From Lineus longissimus (lineage: Eukaryota > Nemertea > Pilidiophora > Heteronemertea > Lineidae), in the NCBI RefSeq assembly GCF_910592395.1, contig NC_088317.1, positions 16,246,001-16,306,000 on the forward strand: a stretch of DNA of 60,000 nt, given 5' to 3'. How positions within the stretch are numbered: the first letter of the stretch is position 1; each line of letters begins with the position of its first letter. Below the pieces are notes generated by a model. It worked only from the letters and a program-made list of their open reading frames with translations. It searched no databases and was not told the origin of the DNA. Positions 21,801-31,149 of this stretch are shown here, piece by piece. The translations under genes and the position numbers were made by a program.

Positions 21801-21885
21801 ATTTCCGCAGGAATCGGTAAGTTGAACTGGAGTGCGTACTTGTTGATGATGCCATTTCGAACGTAAAACAACTCAGCAGTTATTC
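14130..21885 (-). CDS. RYK: RYK, Wnt-binding receptor tyrosine pseudokinase; 13 exons, 5' exon(s) missing
   Basis: Spliced order: 21885-21758, 21239-21137, 20533-20369, 19585-19505, 19032-18882, 18702-18566, 17773-17609, 17259-17152, 16848-16649, 16031-15922, 15490-15331, 15015-14879, 14241-14130. This totals 1757 nt, 584 complete codons plus a split first codon, with every phase consistent. Domains: WIF (ELFYVRNGIINKYAL to TGKMSAEVDFQVNL), the KRRK basic site before MC, a short stalk, one transmembrane helix, a Ser/Thr-rich juxtamembrane segment, and a kinase-like domain (GTFGR loop, FVKT lysine, HRDVATRN, TDIALSRD in place of DFG, DNENRPVKWLALES, WAFGVVLWELMTLGQ) ending ALGRYI. Family knowledge: RYK/Derailed binds Wnts through WIF and guides axons and polarity without normal kinase activity. 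The altered DFG (DIA) fits a pseudokinase. The signal peptide and WIF start lie upstream and were not found. Confidence 0.97.
14392..14470 (+). mobile_element. tRNA-derived SINE head
   Basis: Contains an A box TAGCGCAGTGG and a B box GGTTTGATTCC about 45 bp apart, in a tRNA-like arrangement. It lies in the last RYK intron. The cloverleaf is degenerate, so a working tRNA gene is unlikely. Confidence 0.6.
14762..14865. mobile_element. SINE central-domain fragment
   Basis: Carries GAGTCCAC and TCTTTGCTTGCCCTGACATA followed by GACACT, homologous to the bodies of the SINEs at 16072-16390, 37690-38020 and 42062-42330. No tRNA head is present. Confidence 0.6.
14879..15015 (-). CDS. RYK: RYK exon: C-lobe
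   Basis: 137 nt encoding WAFGVVLWELMTLGQQPYVD and DPFEMAAYLREGYRIAQP. Its acceptor is preceded, about 35 nt upstream on the transcript, by a 21-nt homopolymeric C tract. Confidence 0.96.
15051..15071. repeat. Homopolymer (G)21
   Basis: An uninterrupted run of 21 G followed by AGGGGG. On the RYK transcript it is a C-tract about 35 nt upstream of the 15016 acceptor. Confidence 0.95.
15331..15490 (-). CDS. RYK: RYK exon: activation segment
   Basis: 160 nt encoding IDSDLTIRLTDIALSRDLFP, NDYHCLGDNENRPVKWLALE and KFSTASDL. DIA replaces DFG, and the LGDNENRPV block is diagnostic of RYK. Confidence 0.97.
15778..15815. repeat. (ATC)n microsatellite in RYK intron
   Basis: About twelve consecutive ATC triplets followed by ATTATTATC. 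It may be the tail of a SINE, since (ATG/ATC)n tails also end the copy at 37690-38020. Confidence 0.85.
15922..16031 (-). CDS. RYK: RYK exon: catalytic loop
   Basis: 110 nt encoding ALSTQQLVFMAIQVIRALQY and LHRRKIVHRDVATRNMV. The HRD triad and loop Asn are intact. Donor GT|GTAAGT chosen because it yields VIDSDLTIRL in the next exon. Confidence 0.94.
16072..16390 (-). mobile_element. Full-length tRNA-derived SINE in RYK intron
   Basis: On the minus strand the head reads GAGGAGCCTCATAGCCTAGT, with an A box TAGCCTAGTGG and a perfect B box GGTTCGATCCC. The body contains ACTTGCCCTGGCATAGACAC in complement. It ends in a short ATG-rich tail. It is about 90 percent identical by eye to the copy at 37690-38020. 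Confidence 0.85.
16649..16848 (-). CDS. RYK: RYK exon: kinase N-lobe and hinge
   Basis: 200 nt encoding DQARHDQTNMMLRESCMLKD, then HKNINPIIGACLENEMQP and LLYPYSTEGNLKKFLLRCK. Phase 2 in, phase 0 out. Confidence 0.95.
17152..17259 (-). CDS. RYK: RYK exon: glycine loop and VAIK-type lysine
   Basis: 108 nt encoding GTFGRIYHGVLHVANEEDE and DIFVKTVT. The lysine in FVKTV is at the position of the ATP-contacting lysine. Confidence 0.93.
17391..17611. repeat. 74-bp tandem repeat, three copies, abutting a RYK exon
   Basis: TGCAGTGCAC starts at 17391, 17465 and 17539. The last copy runs into the donor of the 17609-17773 exon. Each unit ends in AACTCACCTT, the complement of a strong AAGGTGAGTT donor. 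Confidence 0.93.
17609..17773 (-). CDS. RYK: RYK exon: juxtamembrane to kinase start
   Basis: 165 nt ending in INRDQITLREVLLE, the strand just before the glycine loop. The donor AGAAG|GTGAGTT is the last of three near-identical donor sequences created by a 74-bp intronic repeat. Confidence 0.93.
18272..18494 (+). mobile_element. 223-bp foldback MITE, copy 1 (RYK intron)
   Basis: It begins TGTGACCCGCTCTACCAAAA and ends in the complement. Arms of about 94 bp flank a roughly 35-bp asymmetric centre (GAAATGTGACCAAATCAGTT). The TA at 18270-18271 is duplicated at 18495-18496. Non-coding. Confidence 0.92.
18566..18702 (-). CDS. RYK: RYK exon: juxtamembrane Ser/Thr-rich segment
   Basis: 137 nt encoding SSSQALSQQAFLRSETPNTT, which follows the order of the vertebrate RYK juxtamembrane region. 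Acceptor TTTTCAG, donor GTAAGAAA. Confidence 0.9.
18882..19032 (-). CDS. RYK: RYK exon: transmembrane segment
   Basis: 151 nt encoding a hydrophobic stretch (YIGIGCMCGLILLIISSIVI) followed by the basic stop-transfer KTQKTRRNER. Single-pass type I topology is expected. Confidence 0.93.
19232..19454 (-). mobile_element. 223-bp foldback MITE, copy 2 (RYK intron, inverted)
   Basis: Same length as copy 1, but the asymmetric centre is reversed (GAAATCTATTACAAACTGAT), so the insertion is in the opposite orientation. The flanking duplication is AA (19230-19231 and 19455-19456). Confidence 0.92.
19505..19585 (-). CDS. RYK: RYK exon: extracellular stalk
   Basis: 81 nt between TTTCTTTCAG and GTAAGTTT, encoding an acidic, Asn/Tyr-rich linker (DEELFYRNNNKPDDTYKY). 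Placed by phase and position; the linker is poorly conserved across animals. Confidence 0.85.
20232..20288 (+). promoter_or_regulatory. Promoter-like motif cluster in RYK intron
   Basis: In 57 bp there is an E-box CACGTG (20232), a CRE-like GACGTCAT (20243), an octamer ATGCAAAT (20260) and a TATA-like TATAAATA (about 20280), in a plausible promoter order on the plus strand. No gene is recognisable downstream, so the activity is conjecture. Confidence 0.3.
20369..20533 (-). CDS. RYK: RYK exon: WIF domain end and KRRK basic site
   Basis: 165 nt encoding AVFKITLPCTGKMSAEVDFQ through VTVLTIKRRKMCIK. It holds both conserved WIF cysteines and the KRRK sequence, which corresponds to the tetrabasic cleavage site described in RYK. 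Confidence 0.95.
21137..21239 (-). CDS. RYK: RYK exon: WIF domain, middle
   Basis: 103 nt encoding QMFYNLDFHVSNYRAMKHPQ and TNVSKDGIVPTKAQ. Acceptor TTATTTCAG, donor GTAAGCAG. Confidence 0.93.
21321..21662. repeat. 189-bp tandem duplication in RYK intron
   Basis: AAGAGTAAATGCTTTTACTG starts at 21331 and 21520. The units share CACGCATTGCTTGGCCAAGT and end at GAGATGTGGCATATTTTT. They share a 16-mer with the palindromic array near 12.6 kb. Confidence 0.88.
21758..21885 (-). CDS. RYK: RYK exon: WIF domain, first part found
   Basis: 128 nt, acceptor TCTTTCCAG, donor GTAAGTAAGG. It encodes GITAELFYVRNG through YFAWQNTKSQH, the conserved WIF start after the first strand. It begins in the middle of a glycine codon, so at least one upstream coding exon exists. 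Confidence 0.95.
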
Positions 21886-22212
21886 CTGGAAAGAGAGAAG
21901 GAAAGATTTGCATAAGTCACACGGAAATGCGACGGACGAAATTCCTAAAAATTACAACGAAGTAAAATTGCAGGACGGATCAAAGAGCGCAAAAACTGAG
22001 GGGGCCCCATTGCACTTCTCATCAAATTCCTAGGGTGTTCCAAAATTTCATGGTCAATTTCAAAGTTTCATGAAATATGGCTAGTGTGTCTGATGCAACC
22101 CTCCCCCCATCCCCTTGGATCCACGCCTGAATAGTGGGGAAAAAGAAAATTTCGTTTTTTCTTTATGATTGCTGTATGTTAGTTTGTTTCCTGCTGAAAT
22201 CATTAGCAGTAC

Positions 22213-22480
22213 TTTTTCAGGTATTTCCTAATCGAACAGGATATCTGGACGCTAAACGGTTAGCATGATTAGGATAAGTATATGGTGAAATGAACAAGGC
22301 AGAACAAGTCACATATCCATCATTAAGATAGCCGTATACCAGGTCATTCTCCCAAAATCGAAAACAGTTTCTTTTCCAGGCAATTCCTAATCGAACAGGA
22401 TGTCTGGACGCTAAACAGTTAAATATGATTATGATAAATATATGGTGAAATGACCAAGGTAGGAACGAATGCGACATAAT
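22213..22480. repeat. 159-bp tandem duplication
   Basis: TTCCTAATCGAACAGGAT occurs at 22225 and 22384, followed in both by TCTGGACGCTAAAC and TATATGGTGAAATGA. Confidence 0.85.
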
Positions 22481-22845
22481 TGGGTCCTATGTCCACACTT
22501 GTTGTGCAGCATTCAATTATCGTCATAATCACACCGCTAACAGCTTCGCTATTATAGCGCCATTTACACGGAATTATTAATCATGTTTTTATTGACACAA
22601 CTCCTCACCAAAAAATATCTCATTATAAAGTAATATACAAAATGTATAAATGAGCGTAATTCTTAATTAGTTATTTGTTGTAATGATATGATTTCAATAC
22701 AAGCAACTAACCTCATCAACATCGGTGTTAATGGAATCTGTACGATAATTTCTTCGATTGTTTCATTATTTAGGAATGTTTTGAGAGCAAGTCAGAAGCT
22801 GCATGATGACTGGTACATTCAAGGTCGTCCCCTTTACGGTACTAA

Positions 22846-23216
22846 TGCAAGTATCAATTCGTGTCTTGTACCCCCCCTCCTCAAGGGTACGACACCTTAT
22901 CACCCTATAACGACATCTTAAGGCTCAAGCATCACCCTTTTTTCACCAATGCTACTTTTTCTTTCGTCAAGACATCACCATCAACAATATATCAGTTATC
23001 ACCATCATATAAAAAAGTAACCGGACTAATTTTACTGGGTAAGGCTGTATGTTCCACAAGACATCGACACATTAGCATCCTTATTCTTTCCAGCTTCGCC
23101 AAATTTTCACTAAAGGAAAAATAAATACTACTCAAGCATCGGCAAAGATTAGTGGTGATAGCTTAACTACCCTTGAGGAGGGGGGGGGGGGGTACAAGAA
23201 ACGAATTGATACTTGC
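22846..23216. repeat. Long-armed inverted repeat
   Basis: The arm at about 22846-22890 (ATGCAAGTATCAATTCGTGT, then CTTGTACCCC and CCTCAAGGGTA) is complementary to about 23168-23216, with a spacer near 280 bp. Differences are mainly in the C/G run length. It may be a foldback transposon or two inverted copies of one element. Confidence 0.75.
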
Positions 23217-23356
23217 ATAAGTCCAGGCTGATACGTTATTACATCCACGACCATCTCCCTTCCCCCATACCCAGCTCCCCAACGCCAGTCTGAGCTTATG
23301 ATAATGCTGCCCAATTGTCAAGAGAAGAAGCCTTACGCCATCACACAAGTCAAATA

Positions 23357-23546
23357 TGTGACCCGTCACAGCAAAACCAGTCGCATGTCGAACAGAAGAT
23401 GAGCCTAAATGACACCAGGAGATAATGGAAGAAATTGATGTGCTCATATTTCACAAAAGGCAGACAATAGTGAAATGAACAAACAGTCCGTCTCAACCTG
23501 CCAAGCTCAGAGCCACATGCGACTGGTTTTGCTGTGACGGGTCACA
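23357..23546. mobile_element. 190-bp MITE, second family sharing TGTGACCC ends
   Basis: It begins TGTGACCCGTCACAGCAAAA and ends TTTTGCTGTGACGGGTCACA, with TA flanks at 23355-23356 and 23547-23548. Internal blocks (CAGTCGCATGTCG, AGACGGACTG in complement) resemble the 223-bp family. The centre differs (CACCAGGAGATAATGG). Confidence 0.88.
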
Positions 23547-23621
23547 TATTACAAGAGGAAAACAGCGGTTTCATCAACTTCATTCAAGATAATCCTTTCA
23601 GTCCATCTTCAGCATTCGCTC

Positions 23622-23705
23622 AGTACTTCTTGTGGTGTTGTTCTCCAGAGAGTATTCCTCCTCCAAGGCCTAGCGTTTTTTATGCGCCAATACAGTAAGG
23701 CACCA
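23622..23705. mobile_element. SINE 3'-body fragment
   Basis: GTTCTCCAGAGAGTATTCCT followed by CCTCCAAGG matches blocks at 42062-42150 and 43862-43940, the downstream part of the SINE at 42062-42330. Confidence 0.55.
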
Positions 23706-23716
23706 AGAACAACATA

Positions 23717-23939
23717 TGTGACCCGCTCTACCAAAACTAGGCGCTTGTCGCATCTGAACTTGACAGGTTGATACGGACTTGTTGTTCATTTCCCTATTGT
23801 AGACCTTTTGTGAAATGTGACCAAATCAGTTTGTAATAGATTTCACAAAAGGTCTACAATAGGGAAATGAACAACAAGTCCGTATCAACCTGTCGAGTTC
23901 AGATGCGACAAGCGCCTAGTTTTGGTAGAGCGAGTCACA
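23717..23939 (+). mobile_element. 223-bp foldback MITE, copy 3
   Basis: Same orientation of the asymmetric centre as copy 1, near-identical sequence, and TA duplication at 23715-23716 and 23940-23941. Confidence 0.92.
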
Positions 23940-24489
23940 TATGGAACACCATGACACTTCCCAACTGATCACAGCACGAACCAAACACCGACTGAACACG
24001 AAAGACCTCCGGGGCGAACGTTTCCACCATTCTACTCAAAGACCCGAGCACCTGACATAAAAGACGGAGTTTTCTCGCACAAAGACACAACTTAAGGCTA
24101 CGAATCTTCATATTTACGAACATCAAAGACGCCGAGCTGATATCTTCTCTTATTTCACGAAACGGGTAATAGCTCGTTTGAGGCGATATCGAGATGAATA
24201 TTGTTTAACACAAGGAAGAACTCAGAGGGGGGGTTGATGAGAGATTATGGTACAAGGACAGAGTTTTCAATTTGGCAATGCAGGCATGGATTTTATAAAT
24301 ATTAGATGCTGGAGTCCTTAGAAGATATCAGCGACGTTAAGATTGTTTTCCTGCTGTACATTTACCGCATATCAGAAGAAAGTATTGAAGCAGTCTTAAG
24401 TTACAGCATTCACTTCGTCTTGATGGCAAGACGGATGGACGCCAAAGAAGACGAGAATACCAACTGGTCGGTGGCCGAGGGGTTTAAAC

Positions 24490-24957
24490 AAATGGTACCA
24501 TCAAAAAGTGCTCATCAAGACCTTTCCAATGAATGGTCATGTCAATATGATTCGACAATACTCGACTTTTCAGACAATTTCTGCGTCCGCAAAGATGTCC
24601 ACGTCTTTCTGTCCATAAAGACCTCTCCAATGAATGGTCATGTCAACAGGGTTACAAATGGTACCATCAGAAAGTGCTCATCAAGACCTCTCCAATGAAT
24701 GGTCATGTCAATATGATTCGACAATACTCGACTTTTCAGACAATTTCTGCCTCTGCACAGATGTCCACGTCTTTCTGTCCATAAAGACCTCTCCAATGAA
24801 TGGTCATGTCAACAGGGTTACAAATGGTACTATCAGAAAGTGCTCATCAAGACCTCTCCAATGAATGGTCATGTCAATATGATTCGACAATACTCGACTT
24901 TTCAGACATTTTCTGCGTCCGCACAGATGTCCACGTCTTTCTGTCCATAAAGAGTCA
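24490..24957. repeat. 166-bp tandem repeat, 2.8 copies
   Basis: AATGGTAC starts at 24491, 24657 and 24823. Inside each unit CTCCAATGAATGGTCATGTC occurs twice, so it is built from a shorter duplication. Frames across it are artefacts. Confidence 0.93.
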
Positions 24958-24969
24958 AATCTCCGACGG

Positions 24970-25736
24970 GTTATGGAGTACACTCCCAAGATTAAAGACC
25001 CCCCCCTCCCACTGGTGACACAAATAAAGAAATATAGAAGTTAATATGCTCGAGCATTGATTTGCCATTGATTGCATGAGTTGAGCGAGATTATCAATAA
25101 TTCCGGACGCGGTGATCTCACAACCTTTATGCCAACTTGCATGACCAGCGAACCAGGACAGTTATTCACGTCGGGGCCAGTTGACGAAATGACATGTGTT
25201 TTTCTCTGCAGACTGTGTACATCAATGCACTGTGGAGTCTGGTCAATGAAAGTGGAGTGAACCTGAGCTGAAATGTTTTAAGGCAGTATTTGACCGCAAG
25301 ATCATGAGATATTGAACAGTTTTGATTACAGGGGTGTAATGTGGAGGGTGAAATTGCGTGTTTGAGGAATGACAGGTCATCACTGAAGGGCAGTTTCATT
25401 GTCTCAGTGCAGCATGGGCAACATGATCGTTTTTGCATCCGATGACATGATATGTATAGTTTTTTAACCAGTCTCAAGGCAAGTTTTCAAGTTTTGTATC
25501 TTTAGAAGGATTATGCATGGAAAGAGGTGATCGGTAAGTACTCTACCCTCAAAAGATGCATCTGATGACCAAGGACACATATTGATATTCGCAACTCCTC
25601 AATCCAATCATTAATAATACACATTGAATGAGATCCTACATTTCTTCATTAGACTAATTGGTATCTCTTTGATGTATAAAGTGTACTTGTTAACCCGTCT
25701 TTAACCTGTTAACCTTGTGAGGAGTGGGCCATTTGG
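24970..25736. other. No feature seen
   Basis: Unique-looking DNA between two tandem arrays. Frames at 25072-25260 and 25166-25477 (minus) show no domain or splice support. Confidence 0.4.
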
Positions 25737-25739
25737 AGA

Positions 25740-25986
25740 ATGTTTGAGAAAAGGTACGATTTGTGTGTTTTGCCCAATCGGGAAATTGTCAACAATTCAC
25801 ATTCAAGTCAATGGCTTTATATGTTTGAGAAAAGGTACGATATGTGTGTTTTGCCCAATCGGGAAATTGTCAACAATTCACATTCAAGTCAATGGCTTTA
25901 TATGTTTGAGAAAAGGTACGATTTGTGTGTTTTGCCCAATCAGGAAATTGTCAACAATTCACATTCAAGTTAATGGCTTTATATGA
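25740..25986. repeat. 81-bp tandem repeat, three copies
   Basis: TGTTTGAGAAAAGGTACGAT at 25741, 25822 and 25903. The unit is divisible by three, so frames stay open across all copies. I see no promoter or splice context for coding. Confidence 0.93.
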
Positions 25987-26235
25987 CAAAATATGTTGAA
26001 ATTTAAATTGCTATAACATGCAATTAAACGTCATTGCTGGACCAGCGATGACCACTGTAAATATGAGATTTTTGTAGCAGGCAATAAGGACCTTTGGTTG
26101 CAGTGATTTAAATTGCTAATTTTGCAGGGTGCTTTAATAACCGTCAGGCTCAAGTCAGAGTCTGCGGAAGTGTGTGTTTTTTTGTCAAAGTTTGGAGCTT
26201 TCTATATGTTGATTGACGGAGCAGACGGCCCAAGT

Positions 26236-26462
26236 TTAAACACTAACTAATCAGCTTAACGAAATAATTAGCGAATTGTTTGTGTTACAGCCACCAGGGG
26301 AATTATCCCATGATGCACAGGGGATTAGCGGCATTTTCCTGTCATTGTCCGTGTCACCCGGAGCTTATTGACCAATGGGAGTAATCTGCGCAAATCTATT
26401 TGCGTTGCATGATGGGAATTGGCCAGGCATCAGTCATTACGACTATGACCATTATGTGAGAT
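26236..26462. promoter_or_regulatory. Candidate conserved non-coding block
   Basis: Dense with developmental-type words: TAATTAG, GGGATTAG (Otx-like), CCAATGGGAG, and a near-inverted pair CCCATGATGCA and TGCATGATGGG. It looks compositionally unlike its AT-rich surroundings. It may belong to RYK, but this rests on motif density only. Confidence 0.25.
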
Positions 26463-27559
26463 GACGTCTCCAGAAGTAATTGACAGAGGACAGATTTTAT
26501 GGCTCAACTAAGTAGAGTCTGGGTTATGCAATTTCTTTAACACCTATCCAGTCATTTCATTATTTGGATATTAGCACAAGGGGTATTGTGGATGGTTATC
26601 TTTCAAGAATCACCTCCTTAGTTTGGAGACTATTTAGATCAGAAATTAGGGGTGGTTGCAGTCATTAGGGTTGTGACAGATGACAGTCGATGATGTAGTG
26701 GTCATTGCCTGTGCTATGGCCTTGTGACAACATCTCAATGGACCTTCTGCTCAACAGTGGGAAGGGCGACAGAGAGAATAAGGCCCACTGTCTCAACTCC
26801 AATGTTGTCAGTGGCTTATTGAGGGAGGGGGGGGGGGGCATAAGGTGCGCCCCTTTTGTCAAAGAGAAACAATTTTCAGGGCATCTCACCCCAAGAAGCC
26901 AATGACTCCTTCCAATTTTAGCCCTAAGCTTTGCAGAAAACGCAAATTTTGAACCGAATTTCCAAATTTTTCTGCGGAAGACCTCCACTCCCCTTGTTTC
27001 AAGGATCAAAGGTGTACTTTATAGAAACGTTCTACTATATTTTGCCAAAGGGGTTAATGCATCTAGATCTGATAATCAGAGCTGATCAATATACTTCACA
27101 TTTAATATATCAGATTGCGCTACATAGTGTAAAAGAGTGTCTGTACCTGGACCCCAGGTTCCATCAGAAAAATCAAACTCGAGCTATTTCTATCCACAAT
27201 TTCGTTTCTGATCTTCGTTGCAAAGATAAAAGCCGTAGGACGTCATAATATCTCTGATGTTCCAACAAATTTGCTCCGATAATTATTGAAGTGACTCGAT
27301 CATAAAAACGCATCGTTTCCAGCTATGGCGAGGTACTTTCTTTGTGTAACGAGACACGAATTACAAAGCGAGCGAATCATTACATGTCTGACGCTAATGC
27401 GTTTGATACGATATTACTCAATATTTTGTTCCCGGCAAGTTTTACCGTCAAAGGAATTCGCCAGGGTAAGAATTGAGGCAGATAATTAGGAACGAGTTGA
27501 ATCAGTGCTGATCAATCGCAAATTCTCCCAAAGCATTGTTAGGGAAATCACTGATATTG

Positions 27560-28245
27560 ATTGGGAGAATTTAGACCGAGATCAAAGTGTTTGCATTTGA
27601 TTGCAAAAGTATGAATAAAATCAATGGGCCATTTGCAACAGCTAAATTGAACATGAAAAATAAAAAATTCATGCACAACCAATGAGTTAGTCCTTATGAG
27701 TGTTGTTGAAATTCATTTCTAATACGAGATGGGAAGGGTCAGAAATGCTCAGGTTGGAGTGCTGAAATAACAGCTCATCTGAGTTCTACTGAAAAGGTTT
27801 CAGGATGAAACTACCAAAACATCCATCAGGGCTATCATTGTTCTGTATGACGATTGAATGTACGATCCTTCTAACTGTACAGTGGGCATGTGATCTTCTT
27901 CACAGTGTACAGGTTGATCAAAATGTAAACAAAGCGAACGGAATTGACTACACCTTCACAGGAATGGGTTAACGTCAGAAAACTGCCAAAACGTCAATCA
28001 GGACTGTCATTCCATCCTCCAGCCATCATGATTGAATTTACATCCTTTTACCAAGGTAGACGAAGCAAGTGATGCGTATTTATTTTGGATTTTCTTACTA
28101 ATAACTGGAAAACTGAGAATCCGCACTAAACAAACATAAAAATACCACAGAACAGGCAAAGGGATGCTTCATATACTTTGGACCTGGGAACAGTCTGGGG
28201 GCATTGGAAGCAGGCACAGACTCCACTACAGACTCAACTATGCAA
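27560..28245. other. Mostly unique DNA with a SINE-tail fragment
   Basis: TCATCTGAGTTCTACTGAAA near 27777, followed by AGGTTTCAGGA, resembles the tail at 54085-54117. Otherwise nothing recognised. Confidence 0.4.
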
Positions 28246-28248
28246 CTA

Positions 28249-28427
28249 CAGTAGAACCTCTCTTAGCGGACACCTCTCTATTATGGACACCCTCTCCATT
28301 AGGGACACTAGTTTTGGTCCCAAATTGGTTATTTCCATTCAATTTGACCTCTCTAATCGGGACACCTCTCTATTAAGGACAGCACTTGTCAGTCCTTGAG
28401 GGTGTCCTTAATAGAGAGGTTCTACTG
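28249..28427. mobile_element. Pogo/Tigger-like MITE, full length, 179 bp
   Basis: CAGTAGAACCTCTCTTAGCG at the left and GAGAGGTTCTACTG at the right, flanked by TA (28247-28248 and 28428-28429). It is the reverse orientation of the copy at 10288-10465. Best-preserved copy in the window. Confidence 0.9.
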
Positions 28428-28569
28428 TATAATCGCTGCTGTGTGTGACAAAGAGATCTCTTGTCTGCCAGTATTGTTGCAATGGTGATCACAGGTCTCA
28501 GCGATAACTGATTCTTCTCACAGGCACCTGCGATGCACTGCACACATGCAATTTTTGGTTGCAAGTTTT

Positions 28570-28995
28570 GCTGAGAGACTCGCAGACATAGCATAAGGTA
28601 ACACAAGACATGTTACTTCTGAACAGTATAAGGTAGTCAGGCTCTGGCAGTCGACATCAATGTTCTTCAGAGGGAAACACAGCCTTCCTGAAAGCCAAAA
28701 CTCCACAAGTTGACAAGTTTTACAAAAGATTAATGCTCGTGGTGAGGTATTGGCAGAGAGAGCATGAGTAGCACAAGGCACGTTACTTCTGAACAGTATA
28801 GGGTAGCCATGCACTGGCAATATCCAACACCAATGTCCATAGCGGGCAACACAGACTCCCTGAAGGCATATCCTACATTCTGTCTCGGGGAGAACCCCGG
28901 GAATTGACCAGGAAGTGTTGTTCATCAGAAAGTGTGAAAAAGCAGCACTCGTGCTGAGAGATTGGCAGAGATAGCATGGGGTAACACAAGGCACC
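28570..28995. repeat. Diverged three-copy tandem repeat
   Basis: GTTACTTCTGAACAGTATA with a preceding GCTGAGAGA/GGCAGAGA-ATAGCAT block occurs near 28574-28635 and 28740-28805. The left part recurs near 28954-28993. Confidence 0.7.
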
Positions 28996-29869
28996 CATTA
29001 GAGAGCCAGGGTACAGTTTCAGCCAGGCTGACAGAACCTTTCAACACGGTGTTTATCCACTTCACTCCTTGTGTTTGTCTAATGGATTTCCAAGTGGGCG
29101 TAAAAGTACTATCAAAATTTTCTTGAGCCGTTTGTTGAGATCTCCTTATCATTTCCACGATCGCTAAACAAAGTTCATTAAACAAATTTCATGAGATGAT
29201 GCAGGAGTTGGGCACTTTTGAAGATATGGAGTCGACTATCGCCCTTAACTGAAAGAGTGACCAACTTCACAGCAGGGCTCCATGCGGGCTGCTAAACCTC
29301 CAAAGAGAAATGCTTATTTCATCAGGAATAGACAATGAAAGGGATGTCTCTTTGCCAGGTCAGAGGCACACGCCGACGTCCATTGGAATCGAGGCGCAGA
29401 GACCAAAAGATAGATGGCACCATCAAACAAACTCGTACCTTTCTCTCAACAACACCAACATGTCGTGACAGAACAATACAACCACCATGATCACGACTAA
29501 CGATCAAAGGCCTTGTATCGGGTTTACTCCCGGGCGTACAATAAGATCGGCACAGTCTCAATCAAAGACTAACAGTCTCGATCAAAGCTCGTGTAAAGTT
29601 TGTAGCTAGCTGAAGCATAAGAGTGCCAGACTTCAAAGCTCCCCGATGAAAGCGGTGGAAAATCGTGTTATCTTTGTACAACTGTAACTTTGATGATAAA
29701 ATCTTGCGAGTACATGGTGCCGCTAATATAACGAGTCATGCAAGCTGGTAGAGATAGTCAGCAAACAGTTAGTTGATGGATTTATCATGGAGCTATTAAT
29801 GGTTAACCCCACTCTGTTCCTACTCTGTTCCTCTGAGGTGGAGAAGGGAGGAACTGGGTTATGCTAAGA

Positions 29870-31142
29870 CAATGTAACAACCTAGCCAAACAAAACTGCA
29901 AAGGAAGAGAGGCTCCCTCCACAAATGTGCACCAAAGGGGTCCTCCTCTACTCAACTGAGATGAGTGAATCGAAATGGAGGAACTAGGTTATACCAAGGC
30001 AATGGAACAACGCAGCCAAACAAAACTGCAAGGGAAGAGAGGGAGTACGACCCTTGAGGCTCCCTCCACATCCGTGCTCACACGGAACAGTAGAGTTCCT
30101 CCTATGTTCCACGGAGTTGAGGGGATTAGAACGAAGGAACTAGGTTATGTTGAGGCAACAGAACAACCCAGCCCAACAAAACTGCAAGGATAGAGGGTAA
30201 ACCCTAGAGGCTCCCTCAACATCTGTGCTCAAACGGAACAGCAGAGTTCCTCCTATGTTCCACAGAGGTGAGGGGATCAGAACGAAGGAACTAGGTTATG
30301 CTGAGGCAACAGAACAACCCAGCCCAACAAACAGTAAGGATAGAGGGAAACCCTAGAGGCTCCCTCCACATCTGTGAACACACGGAACAGCAGAGTTCCT
30401 CCTATGTTCCACAGAGGTGAGGGGATCAGAACGAAGGAACTAGGTTATGTTGAGGCAACAGAACAACGCAGCCAAACAAAACTGTGATGGAAGAGAGTAG
30501 ACCCTAGAGGCTCCCTCCACATCTGTGAACACACGGTACAGCAGAGTTCCTCCTATTTTCCACAGAGGAGAGGGGATTAGAACGAAGGAACTAGGTTATG
30601 TTGAGGCAACAGAACAACGCAGCCAAACAAAACTGCAAGGATAGAGAGCAGACCCTAGAGGCTCCCTCCACATCTGTGCTCACACAGAACAATAGAGTTC
30701 CTCCTATGTTCCACGGAGGTAAGGGGATCAGAACGAAAGAACTAGGTTATGTTGAGGTAACAGAACAACCCAGCCCAACAAAGAGAGTAAACCCTAGAGG
30801 CACCCTCCACATCTGTGAACACACGGTACAGTAGAGTTCCTCCTATGTTCCACGGAGGTAAGGGGATCAGAATGAAAGAACTAGGTTATGTTGAGGTAAC
30901 AGAACAACCCAGCCCAACAAAGAGAGTAAACCCTAGAGGCACCCTCAACATCTGTGAACACACGGAACAGCAGAGTTCCTCCTATGTTCCACAGAGGTGA
31001 GGGGATCAGAACGAAGGAAATAGGTTATGTTGAGGCAACAGAACAACGCAGCCAAACAAAACTGCAAGGATAGAGAGTAGATCCTAGAGGCTCCCTCAAC
31101 ATCTGTGCACACACGGTACAGCAGGGTTCCTACCCCTTCCAT
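29870..31142. repeat. 139-151-bp minisatellite, about eight copies
   Basis: CTCCCTC(C/A)ACATCTGTG starts at 30061, 30212, 30361, 30512, 30663, 30802, 30941 and 31092. Spacing is 149-151 bp, dropping to 139 bp in two units that lost a 12-bp AAACTGCAAGGA-type segment. A less regular copy precedes it near 29870-30060. Shared blocks include GTTCCTCCTATGTTCCAC and GAACTAGGTTATG. Confidence 0.93.
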
Positions 31143-31149
31143 ATCAGAA

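Noticed and set aside
23935-24126. RYK signal-peptide exon
   Set aside because: The minus-strand frame starts inside the MITE copy edge and has no convincing signal peptide, WIF start or donor in the right phase.
25717-25986. 89-codon frame with three 27-residue repeats
   Set aside because: The unit is 81 bp, a multiple of three, so openness across copies is automatic. No start context, splice sites or known domain.
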